This document shows, in pieces, positions 26,925 through 35,123 of a DNA stretch of 64,000 nucleotides (position 1 is the stretch's first letter; every line of letters starts with the position of its first letter). The notes beneath the pieces were generated by a model, which saw only the letters and a list, made by a program, of their open reading frames with translations, had not been told where the DNA came from and searched no databases. Source of the stretch: Lacticaseibacillus daqingensis (GTDB lineage: Bacteria; Bacillota; Bacilli; Lactobacillales; Lactobacillaceae); contig NZ_RHOH01000002.1 of NCBI RefSeq assembly GCF_003946115.1, positions 310,001-374,000 on the forward strand. The letters are read 5' to 3'. The position numbers and the translations under genes are program-made.

Positions 26925-27515
26925 ATGTCAAGTTCTAAGTTGCACCGGTTGGTTGGGGTCGCCTTGCTGGCGGCAGTTGGCTTCGTGTTGCAGATGTTTC
27001 TTGCGTTTCCGATTCTACCGGCCTTTCCGTTTTTGAAGTTGGATCTCTCTGATCTGACGGTTCTGCTGGGTGGTTTGCTGTACGGGCCGGTGGGCGGCGT
27101 GATGGTTGCCTTCGTCCGCAGCCTGTTGCATTATGTTTTGACGGGTGGTGGCGTCATCAATTTGATCGGCGACGCGGCGTCCTTCGTGGCCAGTTGCGGC
27201 TTCATGTGGCCGGTGGTGATGGTGATGAAAAACAAGAACTCACTCGGCCGCCAAATCACGGGCCTGCTGGGTGGGACGCTCAGCTTGACGGTGATCATGA
27301 GCTTTCTGAACTGGGTCTTGATCATGCCGATGTATCTGGCGATGATGAACTTCCAGCTGGGCATGTCCACCACGAAGTACGTCCTGATCGGAGTCGTGCC
27401 ATTCAACCTGATCAAGGGGATCGTGGTGTCGGTGGTCTTCTTCGTCCTTGCCAAGGCGCTCATGCCGTGGCTGGAAAAGCAACAGCGTGCGGCACAAGTG
27501 CCACATCTGCGTTAA
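26925..27515 (+). CDS. ribU: Riboflavin ECF transporter S component RibU
   Basis: A 196-residue membrane protein with five to six hydrophobic segments. It matches RibU: FLKLDLSDLTVLLGGLLYGPVGGVMVAFVRSLLHY (about 38-72) includes the substrate-contact and GlyLeuLeuTyrGlyPro region of the family. RibU binds riboflavin and uses the shared energising module EcfAA'T, not in this window. TGGAGGG lies before ATG 26925. Expression is under an FMN riboswitch. A very strong terminator follows. Confidence 0.94.
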   Translation: MSSSKLHRLVGVALLAAVGFVLQMFLAFPILPAFPFLKLDLSDLTVLLGGLLYGPVGGVMVAFVRSLLHYVLTGGGVINLIGDAASFVASCGFMWPVVMVMKNKNSLGRQITGLLGGTLSLTVIMSFLNWVLIMPMYLAMMNFQLGMSTTKYVLIGVVPFNLIKGIVVSVVFFVLAKALMPWLEKQQRAAQVPHLR

Positions 27516-27516
27516 C

Positions 27517-27558
27517 GCAAAAAAAATCGTCGACTGCGGTCGGCGATTTTTTTTGCGC
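27517..27558. terminator. Strong bidirectional terminator
   Basis: CGCAAAAAAAATCGTCGAC (27517-27535) pairs with GTCGGCGATTTTTTTTGCG (to 27558) with one wobble; A8 and T8 tracts allow use in both directions, by ribU and the leftward ferredoxin gene. Confidence 0.93.
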
Positions 27559-27605
27559 GCAGTGCGGTGAGCCGGCTGAAGCGTCAGACAACGTCGGTGT
27601 GATGA

Positions 27606-27845
27606 TCACGGTTCATCGGACGAAAATGGGGCGGCTTGGCGGTGAATCGCGCCAGTTGGACAGCGCGTGTAGGCGCGTCTGAACACGATCGCCTGCGCGC
27701 CAGTCAGTGGGGTGGTGCCGGTGTTGTGATCGGGGGTGTAGCTGGCGAGCCCATCGGCATCGTAATCAAACAGCGTCGGTGCCAGCATCTGGCACAGGCC
27801 GCAGGCGATGCAGGCCTCGCGGTCGACCTTGGCGTATAGTGGCAT
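27606..27845 (-). CDS. fer: Ferredoxin, single 4Fe-4S cluster
   Basis: A 79-residue protein with Cys12, Cys15, Cys18 (CIACGLC) and Cys62 (CPTGAI), the four ligands of one cluster, as in the Bacillus-type Fer. It is a small cytoplasmic electron carrier; the partner enzyme is unknown. AAGGAGG lies before the ATG. It is divergent from the YpbB-like gene and recQ, exactly as fer is next to ypbB-recQ in Bacillus. The region between its -10 and ribosome site is a perfect inverted repeat. Confidence 0.92.
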   Translation of the reverse strand: MPLYAKVDREACIACGLCQMLAPTLFDYDADGLASYTPDHNTGTTPLTGAQAIVFRRAYTRCPTGAIHRQAAPFSSDEP

Positions 27846-27857
27846 ACTTTACCTCCT

Positions 27858-27882
27858 TGAAGGGATCAGTCCCTTCAGTATA
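27858..27882 (-). promoter_or_regulatory. fer promoter -10 and overlapping inverted repeat
   Basis: On the minus strand TATACT (27877-27882) is followed directly by TGAAGGGA-ctga-TCCCTTCA (27858-27877), an 8-bp perfect inverted repeat with a 4-nt loop that fills the space between the -10 and AGGAGG. It covers the predicted start site, so it may be an operator or a 5'-terminal RNA hairpin. Confidence 0.55.
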
Positions 27883-27924
27883 CACCTTGTGCGCCGGGGC
27901 CGTGGACGCTGAGGGGCAAAGGCG

Positions 27925-27930
27925 TATAAT
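27925..27930 (+). promoter_or_regulatory. -10 element of the ypbB-recQ operon
   Basis: Perfect TATAAT at 27925-27930, 33 bp before the start codon. The expected -35 position reads GTGGAC, a weak match. Confidence 0.5.
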
Positions 27931-27962
27931 GAGAAGTCAAAGCGAGTTCAAAGGAGGCGCGC

Positions 27963-28943
27963 ATGCTCGACGACTTGGTGATTCAATTCTTCTCTTTGCA
28001 CCCCCGCCGTGAAGTGGCGGTTTATCTGCTTTTGACCGGCAAAAAAACACTGTCGACGCTGTATTCTGCGCTTCAACACAACCAGTTGCAGTGGCTGCAG
28101 CTGCTGCCCGACTTGGGGCGCGATGAGTACCAGGCGGCGGTGGCGCGGCTGGTGGCGCAACGGGCGGTGGCCCGCCAAGCAAGCGGTATCGTGCTGACTG
28201 ACCCAGCCCGGCAGGCTGAGGCTCGGCAGCGGGTGCCGTTGCCACAGGCCTTTCGGGCTGAGTGGGGCGCCTCGGCCTTTGATCAACGGCTGAGTTTGGC
28301 GGTGCAGGTCCTGTCGGAGGCGCAGTTCAAAAACCGGCGGTATCAGCCTGTGACGAATGATTGGCACACACAACAGCGCGTGCGTCAGTGGACCCGGCAC
28401 GTGAACGCCAAAGCGGTCGTTGCCGAACTGACAGCCGCTTTTGCGGCGCTGCCCACGGCCCAGGCCGATCGTCTCGCACGGCGATTTGTGGCGCACGGCT
28501 TCGTGGGGGATGCGCGCGCAGACGGGCTGGCGGCGCACTTGGCTGACTTAGACGCCGTGAGTGCGTTGATCGCTCAGTTGGTGGCACACCCGGAGTGGGC
28601 ACAGCTCAACGCCTTGTGGGGCGGGCCAGTGGCGCTTTTTTCACCCAGCAGCTATCAGGCGGTAGCACTGGCCGACCAAGGCGTGGCGCGTGCTGCTATC
28701 GCGGCGCAGTTACGGCTGAAGCCCAGCACAGTCAACGAACACCTACTGGCCGCCACGATCATGGGGTGGCAGCCGCCCATCGCCCAATTGATCCCGGCAC
28801 CGGTTCGTGCAGCCCTCGCCGGCCAATCTGATCCGCACGAACAGGACTATCAGAAGTTGCTGGCGGCGGTGCCGACCAGCGATTTCTTTGCCGTTCGGTT
28901 GTTTCAGATCTTGATGCTTCAAGGGAGGTGGCCAAATGACTGA
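27963..28943 (+). CDS. YpbB-like helix-turn-helix protein
   Basis: A 326-residue protein. The first part (FFSLHPRREVAVYLLLTGKKTLSTLYSAL) is a helical region similar to YpbB of Bacillus; the C-terminal part (about 225-285, YQAVALADQGVARAAIAAQLRLKPSTVNEHLLAATIMG) is a clear HTH_40 domain, a type often fused to or encoded next to RecQ. It probably assists RecQ on DNA, but no function is established. AAAGGAGGCG lies before the ATG. Overlaps recQ by 8 bp. Confidence 0.78.
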   Translation: MLDDLVIQFFSLHPRREVAVYLLLTGKKTLSTLYSALQHNQLQWLQLLPDLGRDEYQAAVARLVAQRAVARQASGIVLTDPARQAEARQRVPLPQAFRAEWGASAFDQRLSLAVQVLSEAQFKNRRYQPVTNDWHTQQRVRQWTRHVNAKAVVAELTAAFAALPTAQADRLARRFVAHGFVGDARADGLAAHLADLDAVSALIAQLVAHPEWAQLNALWGGPVALFSPSSYQAVALADQGVARAAIAAQLRLKPSTVNEHLLAATIMGWQPPIAQLIPAPVRAALAGQSDPHEQDYQKLLAAVPTSDFFAVRLFQILMLQGRWPND

Positions 28944-30351
28944 GCTTGACGAAGCGCTGACGGCGCACTTTGGCTTCACCGCGTTTCGGCCGGGGCAGCG
29001 ACCGCTGATCGCGGCGGTCATGGCGGGTCGTGATGCGTTGGGGGTGCTGCCCACGGGAAGCGGCAAAACGCTGTGTTATCAGCTGCCAGGGCGGCTACTG
29101 CCTGGCACCGTGCTGGTGGTGGAGCCCCTGCTGGCCTTGATGGAGGACCAAGTGGCGCGTTTGCAGGCGAGTGGCGAAAAACGCGTGGTCGCCTTGTCCA
29201 GTCGCCTTGACGCAGCGGATATGGCGCAGGTGCTGGCGCAGTTGGCGAGCTATCGGTTTGTGTTCGTGGCGCCGGAGACCCTGATGAAGCCAGCCGTATT
29301 GCAACGGTTGGCCCATGTGCCGCTCAGCCTGTTTGTCGTGGATGAAGCGCACTGCATTTCGCAGTGGGGCCCAGACTTTCGCCCGGCGTACCTGCAGCTC
29401 GGCGCAGCGATTCAGCAGCTCAATCCGCGCAGCGTTTTGGCACTGACCGCCACGGCCCCGGCCGCGGTGCAACGCGACATCACGCAGGGGCTTGGGTTGC
29501 GTGACCCCCTGATGCAGATCGCGTCCGTGGATCGGCCTAACGTGTTTTTAGGCGTGGAAACCGTTGGTTCAGCGCACGCCAAAGACGCCCGGCTGGACGC
29601 GCTTGTGCAGGCGGTGGCCGGGCCGGTGATCGTGTATTTTGACCGCAAGGCGACCGCCGAGGCCACGAGCGCGCGATTGCAGGCGCAGGGGGTAGCGGCG
29701 GCCTATTACCACGCGGACTTGACAGCAGCGCAGCGGGATTTGATTCAACGCCAGTTTATGGTCGCGCAACTGCGGGTCATTTGTGCGACCAGCGCTTTTG
29801 GCATGGGCATCGATAAGCCGGATGTTCGACTGGTGGTGTACACGCATGTGCCCGAGTCGCTGGAGGCGTACACGCAAGGGATCGGCCGCGCGGGGCGCGA
29901 TGGTCAGTTCAGCGCGAGCCTTTTGCTGATGGGGCCGGGCGACTACCAGCGAGCTGCGCAGTTCGCCCAAGCATTGCCAGACGCGCAGCTGATTCAAACC
30001 GTCTTCAAGCATCCGGAAGCGTATGTGACCCTCGATGACCCGCAGGTGATGCTCGTTGAAGCCTACATCAAGGCAGGATTTTCGCAGGCGCAGGTCCTGA
30101 CCCAACTCCGCGCCCGCCGCGGCGACAAACAGCGGGGTCTCGATGCGATGGGGACATTTTTGCAGGCGCCGACATGCCACCGGGCCGCACTGCTGGCCCA
30201 TTTTGATGCGCCACCGGTGGCGCATCATGAGCGGTGCTGTGGTGCGCTGACACCGGCAGTCCTGGCCCAATTGGCCCCGGGAACGTCGCCGCAGGCCGCG
30301 GCTCCGACCACGTGGCGAGCAATTTTTCAGCGCATCTTTACAATGAATTAA
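28936..30351 (+). CDS. recQ: RecQ-family ATP-dependent DNA helicase, short form
   Basis: A 471-residue SF2 helicase. FRPGQ (Q motif), GSGKT (41-45, Walker A), DEAH (136-139, Walker B), LTATAP, GMGIDKPDVR and QGIGRAGRDG are intact. The C-terminus is short: no winged-helix RQC or HRDC domain, and the zinc cluster is degenerate (a single Cys at TCHRAAL and a CysCys pair at HERCCG, instead of four spaced Cys). This short form is common in lactobacilli (RecS-like). It unwinds 3'-tailed and branched DNA in repair. Overlaps the YpbB-like gene by 8 bp. Confidence 0.93.
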   Translation: MTELDEALTAHFGFTAFRPGQRPLIAAVMAGRDALGVLPTGSGKTLCYQLPGRLLPGTVLVVEPLLALMEDQVARLQASGEKRVVALSSRLDAADMAQVLAQLASYRFVFVAPETLMKPAVLQRLAHVPLSLFVVDEAHCISQWGPDFRPAYLQLGAAIQQLNPRSVLALTATAPAAVQRDITQGLGLRDPLMQIASVDRPNVFLGVETVGSAHAKDARLDALVQAVAGPVIVYFDRKATAEATSARLQAQGVAAAYYHADLTAAQRDLIQRQFMVAQLRVICATSAFGMGIDKPDVRLVVYTHVPESLEAYTQGIGRAGRDGQFSASLLLMGPGDYQRAAQFAQALPDAQLIQTVFKHPEAYVTLDDPQVMLVEAYIKAGFSQAQVLTQLRARRGDKQRGLDAMGTFLQAPTCHRAALLAHFDAPPVAHHERCCGALTPAVLAQLAPGTSPQAAAPTTWRAIFQRIFTMN

Positions 30352-30370
30352 TAACCAGTGACATCAACTA

Positions 30371-30379
30371 TGATACAAT
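30371..30379 (+). promoter_or_regulatory. Extended -10 promoter of the LysM gene
   Basis: TG-A-TACAAT (TACAAT at 30374-30379), 28 bp before the ATG; no clear -35. Confidence 0.45.
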
Positions 30380-30406
30380 GAGTACAGTTGAGTAAGGAGG
30401 ATCGTT

Positions 30407-30994
30407 ATGCATAAAAATGACCAAGAGGAAACAACCTCTAACGACCCAACCAAACCGTGGGAAAAGCAGTTTGAAGATGAGCGAGACGACGACGGCAACC
30501 TGTCACGGCTCGCCACTCGGAAGAAGCACCACGGCACGACGGTGTTGACCTACGTCTTATGGACGCTGATCGCACTGTTCGTCTTGGTCCCGGTCAGCTT
30601 GTACGCGATCTCGAGCAATTCCGGCAAGTCCGGGAACGACAGCACCCACATCGCCGTTGAAAGTGAAAAATCAAGCTCGAGCAAGACCAAGCAATCCAGC
30701 TCCAAATCATCATCCAAGTCGTCTTCCAGCCAGTCAAGCGAAACCAGCTCGACCAGCGAAAGCACGGCCAGCAGCACCGAGTCGTCGGCGAGTCAGGTCA
30801 GCGAAACGAGTAGCAGCGAACCGGCGGCCACGAGCAGCTCAACCAGTAGCGCTGAGACAGGGGCTCAGTACTACACGGTCAAGGCTGGGGACAACGCTTA
30901 CCGCATCGCGTTGAACAACGGCATCTCGTTGTCACAGTTCTACGCGTGGAACGGTCAGTCCCTGCATCCGGGACGAAGCGTTCGAGTGAAGTAA
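30407..30994 (+). CDS. Membrane-anchored LysM protein
   Basis: A 195-residue protein: charged cytoplasmic N-terminus (1-43), one transmembrane helix (about 46-67), a Ser/Thr-rich extracellular linker (about 83-145, long runs of Ser with Lys, Glu and Thr), and one C-terminal LysM domain (about 150-195, YYTVKAGDNAYRIALNNGISLSQFYAWN) that binds peptidoglycan. No catalytic domain. Similar proteins lie between recQ and cmk in lactobacilli. AAGGAGG lies before ATG 30407. Possibly links membrane and wall. Confidence 0.86.
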   Translation: MHKNDQEETTSNDPTKPWEKQFEDERDDDGNLSRLATRKKHHGTTVLTYVLWTLIALFVLVPVSLYAISSNSGKSGNDSTHIAVESEKSSSSKTKQSSSKSSSKSSSSQSSETSSTSESTASSTESSASQVSETSSSEPAATSSSTSSAETGAQYYTVKAGDNAYRIALNNGISLSQFYAWNGQSLHPGRSVRVK

Positions 30995-30999
30995 TCATC

Positions 31000-31029
31000 A
31001 GTTGAGCCGCACTTGGGCTCAACTTTTTT
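31000..31029 (+). terminator. Terminator of the LysM gene
   Basis: AGTTGAGCC (31000-31008) pairs with GGCTCAACT (31016-31024), followed by TTTTT to 31029. Confidence 0.88.
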
Positions 31030-31076
31030 GTGAGAAAAAAATTGCCGCAACACGGCGGCACTGAAGGAGTTAAACC

Positions 31077-31745
31077 ATGCAGATTGCCATTGACGGCCCG
31101 GCGGGGTCCGGAAAGAGTACGATTGCCAAGTTAGTTGCCAATCGGTTGGGGTTCATTTACTGTGACACCGGGGCGATGTACCGCACGGCCACGGTGATGG
31201 CCCAGCGCCTGGGACTAGATTACGGGGATGAGGCCGCGATCATGGCCCACCTCGAACCCCTCGAAATCACGTTCAAGCCGACTGCGGACGGCCAGCTGGT
31301 GTTCATGGATGGGGTGGATGTCACTTTGGCGATTCGCGAACCGGAAGCCACTAATAACGTCAGCCAGGTGTCCGCATTGCCTGCAGTGCGCGCGAACATG
31401 GTGGCGCGCCAGCGTGAGATCGCGGCCAAACACAACATCGTGATGGACGGACGGGACATCGGCACGACCGTGTTGCCGGATGCTGACTTGAAAATTTTCA
31501 TGGTGGCCAGCGTGGCGGAGCGCGCCAAGCGCCGCTACAAGGAGAATCTGGTCAAAGGGATCGACACGCCGCTCGCAGTTTTGGCGCATGAAATCGAAGA
31601 ACGCGACCGCAAGGACTCCACGCGGGCCGTCAGTCCGCTACGTGAGGCGGCTGACGCGGTGCGCATTGATTCCAGTGCGATGACGATCGATGAAGAGGTC
31701 GCGGCCATTTTGAAACTCGTCCAAGAAAAACGCCAGCCACGGTGA
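31077..31745 (+). CDS. cmk: Cytidylate kinase
   Basis: A 222-residue nucleoside monophosphate kinase that phosphorylates CMP and dCMP. Walker A GPAGSGKST (7-15), DTGAMYRT (the CMP-binding lid region), MDGRDIGTTVLPDA, and the C-terminal ERDRKDSTRAVSPL. AAGGAG precedes the ATG. It lies 76 bp upstream of rpsA, the classical cmk-rpsA order. Confidence 0.97.
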   Translation: MQIAIDGPAGSGKSTIAKLVANRLGFIYCDTGAMYRTATVMAQRLGLDYGDEAAIMAHLEPLEITFKPTADGQLVFMDGVDVTLAIREPEATNNVSQVSALPAVRANMVARQREIAAKHNIVMDGRDIGTTVLPDADLKIFMVASVAERAKRRYKENLVKGIDTPLAVLAHEIEERDRKDSTRAVSPLREAADAVRIDSSAMTIDEEVAAILKLVQEKRQPR

Positions 31746-31753
31746 ACAAATAG

Positions 31754-31783
31754 TTGGTAATTTCTTGACACATTAGGTACAAT
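31754..31783 (+). promoter_or_regulatory. rpsA promoter region
   Basis: TTGGTA (31754-31759), 18 bp, TACAAT (31778-31783). A better -35, TTGACA (31765-31770), lies between them, with only a weak TTTGTA -10 at 17 bp. Either pair could be used. Confidence 0.45.
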
Positions 31784-31821
31784 AGTGTTTGTATGACAGT
31801 CGTATAGGAGGATTTTTTGGC

Positions 31822-33105
31822 ATGAGTGAAAACAATGCAGCAAACGAGAACGCCCAAACCATGGCGGACGCTTTGAAGGAAGTCGAAACCGTTCATATTG
31901 GGGACACCGTAAAAGGTGAAGTATTAGCCGTTGAGGACAAGCAACTGATCGTTGGGATCGAAGGCACCGGTGTTGAAGGTGTCGTTCCTCTGAAAGAGTT
32001 ATCAACTCAGCCAATCGATGACATTCGGTCGGTTGCTAACGTCGGCGATGAAATCGATTTGGTCGTGATCTCCACGATCGGCAAAGACAAAGAAAACGGT
32101 CAGTACTTGCTGTCCAAGAAGCGTCTTGAAGCCCAGAAGGTTTGGGTCGAAATCAAGGCCAAGGCCGATGCCGGTGAAACCATCACCGCCCCTGTGACCT
32201 CCGTGGTCAAGGGTGGCCTGGTGGTCAACGCTGGCGTGCGTGGCTTCGTGCCTGCTTCCATGGTTGCGGACCACTTCGTTGAAGACCTGTCCCAGTACAA
32301 GGGTCAGGAACTGGAATTCAAGATCGTTGAAGTTGAACCAAACGACAACCGTCTGATCCTTTCCCACCGTGCCATCGTTGAAGCCAACAAGAAGGAAGCC
32401 CGCGCTGAGATCTTTGCCAAGATCCAGCCTGGCGACGTGGTTGACGGCAAGGTTGCCCGTCTGACGAACTTCGGGGCCTTCGTTGACCTCGGCGGCGTGG
32501 ATGGTCTGGTGCACGTTTCCGAGATCGCCTTTGACCACGTGGACAAGCCAAGCGACGTCCTCAAGGTTGGTCAAGACGTGAAGGTCAAAGTGCTTGCCGT
32601 TGACCCAGAACGTGACCGCATCTCCTTGTCCATCAAGGCGACCCTGCCACAGCCATGGGACAACATCGACACCGAAGCCCCAGCCGGCGCTGTGCTGACC
32701 GGGACCGTGCGTCGTCTGACCTCCTTTGGGGCCTTTGTTGAAGTGCTGCCTGGCGTTGAAGGCCTGGTTCACATTTCTCAAATCTCCCACGAACACATCG
32801 CAACACCAAACGATGTGCTGAAGGAAGGTCAATCCGTCGACGTGAAGGTGCTGTCTGTTGACCCAGACCAACACCGTCTGGCGCTGTCCATCAAGGCCCT
32901 CCAGGAACGTCCTGAAGGCGTTGAAGAAGACCGCCCAAGCCAAAACCGCAACAACAACCGCGGTGGCGACCGTCCTCGTCGCAACAACCGACGTGAAGAA
33001 CACACCGCGATCCCGGCTGAATACCAGCAGGATGATTCCGGCTTCTCCATGGGCGACTTGCTCGGCGATGCGCTCAAGGGCTTTGGCACCGACGACAAAG
33101 ACTAA
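31822..33105 (+). CDS. rpsA: Ribosomal protein S1
   Basis: A 427-residue protein with four S1 RNA-binding OB folds (about 29-98, 115-180, 198-268, 283-354) and a polar tail rich in Arg, Asn, Glu and Asp (360-427). Gram-positive S1 is shorter than the six-domain E. coli form and its role in initiation is debated. AGGAGG lies before ATG 31822; the in-frame extension to 31789 lies in the promoter. Codon use is highly biased. A big stem-loop follows before der. Confidence 0.95.
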   Translation: MSENNAANENAQTMADALKEVETVHIGDTVKGEVLAVEDKQLIVGIEGTGVEGVVPLKELSTQPIDDIRSVANVGDEIDLVVISTIGKDKENGQYLLSKKRLEAQKVWVEIKAKADAGETITAPVTSVVKGGLVVNAGVRGFVPASMVADHFVEDLSQYKGQELEFKIVEVEPNDNRLILSHRAIVEANKKEARAEIFAKIQPGDVVDGKVARLTNFGAFVDLGGVDGLVHVSEIAFDHVDKPSDVLKVGQDVKVKVLAVDPERDRISLSIKATLPQPWDNIDTEAPAGAVLTGTVRRLTSFGAFVEVLPGVEGLVHISQISHEHIATPNDVLKEGQSVDVKVLSVDPDQHRLALSIKALQERPEGVEEDRPSQNRNNNRGGDRPRRNNRREEHTAIPAEYQQDDSGFSMGDLLGDALKGFGTDDKD

Positions 33106-33110
33106 CCAAC

Positions 33111-33159
33111 AAGCGTACGGGGAGGAGGGCGTGACATTGTCACGTCCTCCTCTTCGCTT
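33111..33159 (+). other. Large stem-loop between rpsA and der
   Basis: A 14-bp stem (33122-33135 with 33139-33152, one wobble, ATT loop) is extended by AAGCG/CGCTT (33111-33115 with 33155-33159). There is no T tract, so it is probably not a classical terminator; it may be a processing site or attenuator. Confidence 0.65.
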
Positions 33160-33215
33160 GCCACTAAAAAAGCGCGGGGGTGCCTGCGCCATTGAGAAAG
33201 AAAGGAAGTGACGCA

Positions 33216-34526
33216 ATGGGACTCCCAACATTAGCCATCGTGGGCCGACCGAACGTCGGCAAGTCGACCATCTTCAACCGGATCCTCGGCGAGCGCGTCT
33301 CAATCGTTGAAGATACCCCGGGGGTTACCCGGGACCGGATCTACGGGAAGGGTGAATGGCTCGGCAAGGAATTCGCCCTGATCGACACCGGTGGGATCGA
33401 TATGGGGGACGAGCCGTTCCTCAGCCAGATCGCGCAGCAGGCGGAAATCGCGATCGAGGAAGCGGATGTGATCCTGTTTTTGACCAGCGTTGAGGCCGGG
33501 GTGACGGAAGCGGATGAAAAGGTTGCCCAGATCCTCTACCGCGCGGATAAGCCGGTGGTGCTGGCCGTCAACAAGGTCGATAACCCCGAGCGCCGCAACG
33601 ACATCTATGACTTCTATTCCCTCGGCTTTGGTGAGCCGTTCCCGCTGTCTGGGACGCACGGCATCGGCCTGGGCGATGTGCTGGATGCCGTCTTTGCCGC
33701 ATTCCCAGCCGAAGGGCAATCGGACGATGACGACAGCATCAAGTTCTCCTTCATCGGTCGGCCGAACGTCGGCAAGTCCAGCCTGGTGAACGCTATTCTC
33801 GGCGAGGAGCGGGTGATCGTCTCCGACATCGAAGGCACTACGCGCGATGCCATCGACACCAAGTTCGTGCACGATGATCAGGAGTACACGATGATCGACA
33901 CAGCCGGGATCCGCAAGCGCGGGAAGGTCTACGAAAGCACCGAAAAGTACGCCGTGATGCGCGCTTTGCGGGCGATCGACCGGTCGGATGTCGTTTTGGT
34001 CGTGCTGAACGCCGAGGAAGGCATTCGCGAGCAGGACAAGAAGGTGGCTGGGTACGCGCATGAGGCCGGTCGCGGCGTCATCATCGTGGTCAACAAGTGG
34101 GATACCCTTCACGAGAAGGACAACCACACAATGAAGGAGTTCGAGCAGCATGTGCGCGACGAATTCCAGTACCTGGATTACGCCCCGATCATTTTTGTCT
34201 CGGCGAAGACCAAGCAGCGCCTGAAGAACCTGCCGGCCATGATTTCACTGGTTTCTGAAAACCAGAACCGCCGGATTCAAAGCGCGGTGCTGAACGATGT
34301 GCTGATGGACGCGCTGGCAGTGACCCCGACGCCGACCATCAACGGGAAGCGCCTGCGCATCTACTACATGACGCAGGTGGCCGTGAAACCGCCGACATTC
34401 GTGGTTTTTGTCAACGATCCGGAGCTGTTGCACTTCTCGTATGAACGTTTTCTCATCAATCAGTTGCGCGCGGCCTTTGATTTTGACGGCACACCGATCC
34501 ACTTAATTGCGCGAAGTCGCAAGTAA
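33216..34526 (+). CDS. der: Ribosome assembly GTPase Der (EngA)
   Basis: A 436-residue protein with two GTPase domains in tandem, GRPNVGKS at 10-17 and about 181-188, each with DTxG switch (DTGGID, DTAGIR) and NKxD (NKVD, NKWD), and a C-terminal KH-like domain. Essential for maturation of the 50S subunit. AAAGGAAG lies before ATG 33216; an extension to 33180 is not needed. It lies between rpsA and hup, as in Bacillus. Confidence 0.97.
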   Translation: MGLPTLAIVGRPNVGKSTIFNRILGERVSIVEDTPGVTRDRIYGKGEWLGKEFALIDTGGIDMGDEPFLSQIAQQAEIAIEEADVILFLTSVEAGVTEADEKVAQILYRADKPVVLAVNKVDNPERRNDIYDFYSLGFGEPFPLSGTHGIGLGDVLDAVFAAFPAEGQSDDDDSIKFSFIGRPNVGKSSLVNAILGEERVIVSDIEGTTRDAIDTKFVHDDQEYTMIDTAGIRKRGKVYESTEKYAVMRALRAIDRSDVVLVVLNAEEGIREQDKKVAGYAHEAGRGVIIVVNKWDTLHEKDNHTMKEFEQHVRDEFQYLDYAPIIFVSAKTKQRLKNLPAMISLVSENQNRRIQSAVLNDVLMDALAVTPTPTINGKRLRIYYMTQVAVKPPTFVVFVNDPELLHFSYERFLINQLRAAFDFDGTPIHLIARSRK

Positions 34527-34755
34527 CCGGCGTTTGTGGCCCGTTCGCGGCGCACGTAATGTTTCAAAAAGATTTTTTCACACAAATGCGAAAACCCGCG
34601 GAAAAAGCGCATTAAACCTTGCCACAACGGGCTTTGTGTGATAACTTTAGGAATGAAATAGTGATACGGGTTTATCATTGTTTCCTCATTCTTGGGGAAT
34701 CCCCGAATGGGTCGTACGGTGTTCGCACCGTAAATTTACGGAGGTGAAATAGATC
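34527..34755 (+). promoter_or_regulatory. Structured hup promoter/leader region
   Basis: 229 bp without a gene. A possible promoter is TTGTGT (34634-34639), 17 bp, AATAGT (34657-34662). Inverted repeats include ATGCG/CGCAT near 34587-34613, TGATA/TATCA (34662-34666 with 34673-34677), GGGG-aat-CCCC near 34694-34704, and a perfect ACGGTG-TTCG-CACCGT hairpin (34716-34731) with UUCG loop, 8 nt before the ribosome site GGAGGTG. HU is abundant, so the leader may stabilise its message. Confidence 0.5.
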
Positions 34756-35031
34756 ATGGCAAACAAAGCAGAATTGATCGAAAGCGTTGCAACAACCACT
34801 GGTTTGACCAAGAAGGATGCAACCGCAGCAGTTGATGCCGTCTTCAGTTCTATCCAGGGCGTCCTGGCCAAGGGCGAAAAGGTTCAACTGATCGGCTTCG
34901 GTAACTTCGAAGTCCGCGAACGCGCAGCTCGTAAGGGCCGCAACCCACAAACCGGCGCAGAGATTGAAATCCCTGCATCGAAAGTGCCTGCGTTCAAGCC
35001 AGGTAAGGCACTCAAGGACGCTGTGAAGTAG
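34756..35031 (+). CDS. hup: DNA-binding protein HU
   Basis: A 91-residue histone-like protein. Helical dimerisation part ([30 protein letters not shown]) and the beta-arm signature [21 protein letters not shown] with the Pro ([12 protein letters not shown]) at the arm tip. Binds and bends DNA without sequence specificity. GGAGGTG lies before the ATG. It is a single-gene unit with a long structured leader and a strong terminator. Confidence 0.98.
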   Translation: MANKAELIESVATTTGLTKKDATAAVDAVFSSIQGVLAKGEKVQLIGFGNFEVRERAARKGRNPQTGAEIEIPASKVPAFKPGKALKDAVK

Positions 35032-35056
35032 TCTCTTGAATCACCGATCCTGGGGC

Positions 35057-35089
35057 AAAGAGGTCGAGCCAGCGCTCGGCCTCTTTTTT
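35057..35089 (+). terminator. hup terminator
   Basis: AAAGAGGTCGAGC (35057-35069) pairs with GCTCGGCCTCTTT (35074-35086), one wobble, then T tract to 35089. Confidence 0.93.
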
Positions 35090-35123
35090 CTGACTACGAC
35101 CGCACATGTTTGGGGAGGACACT

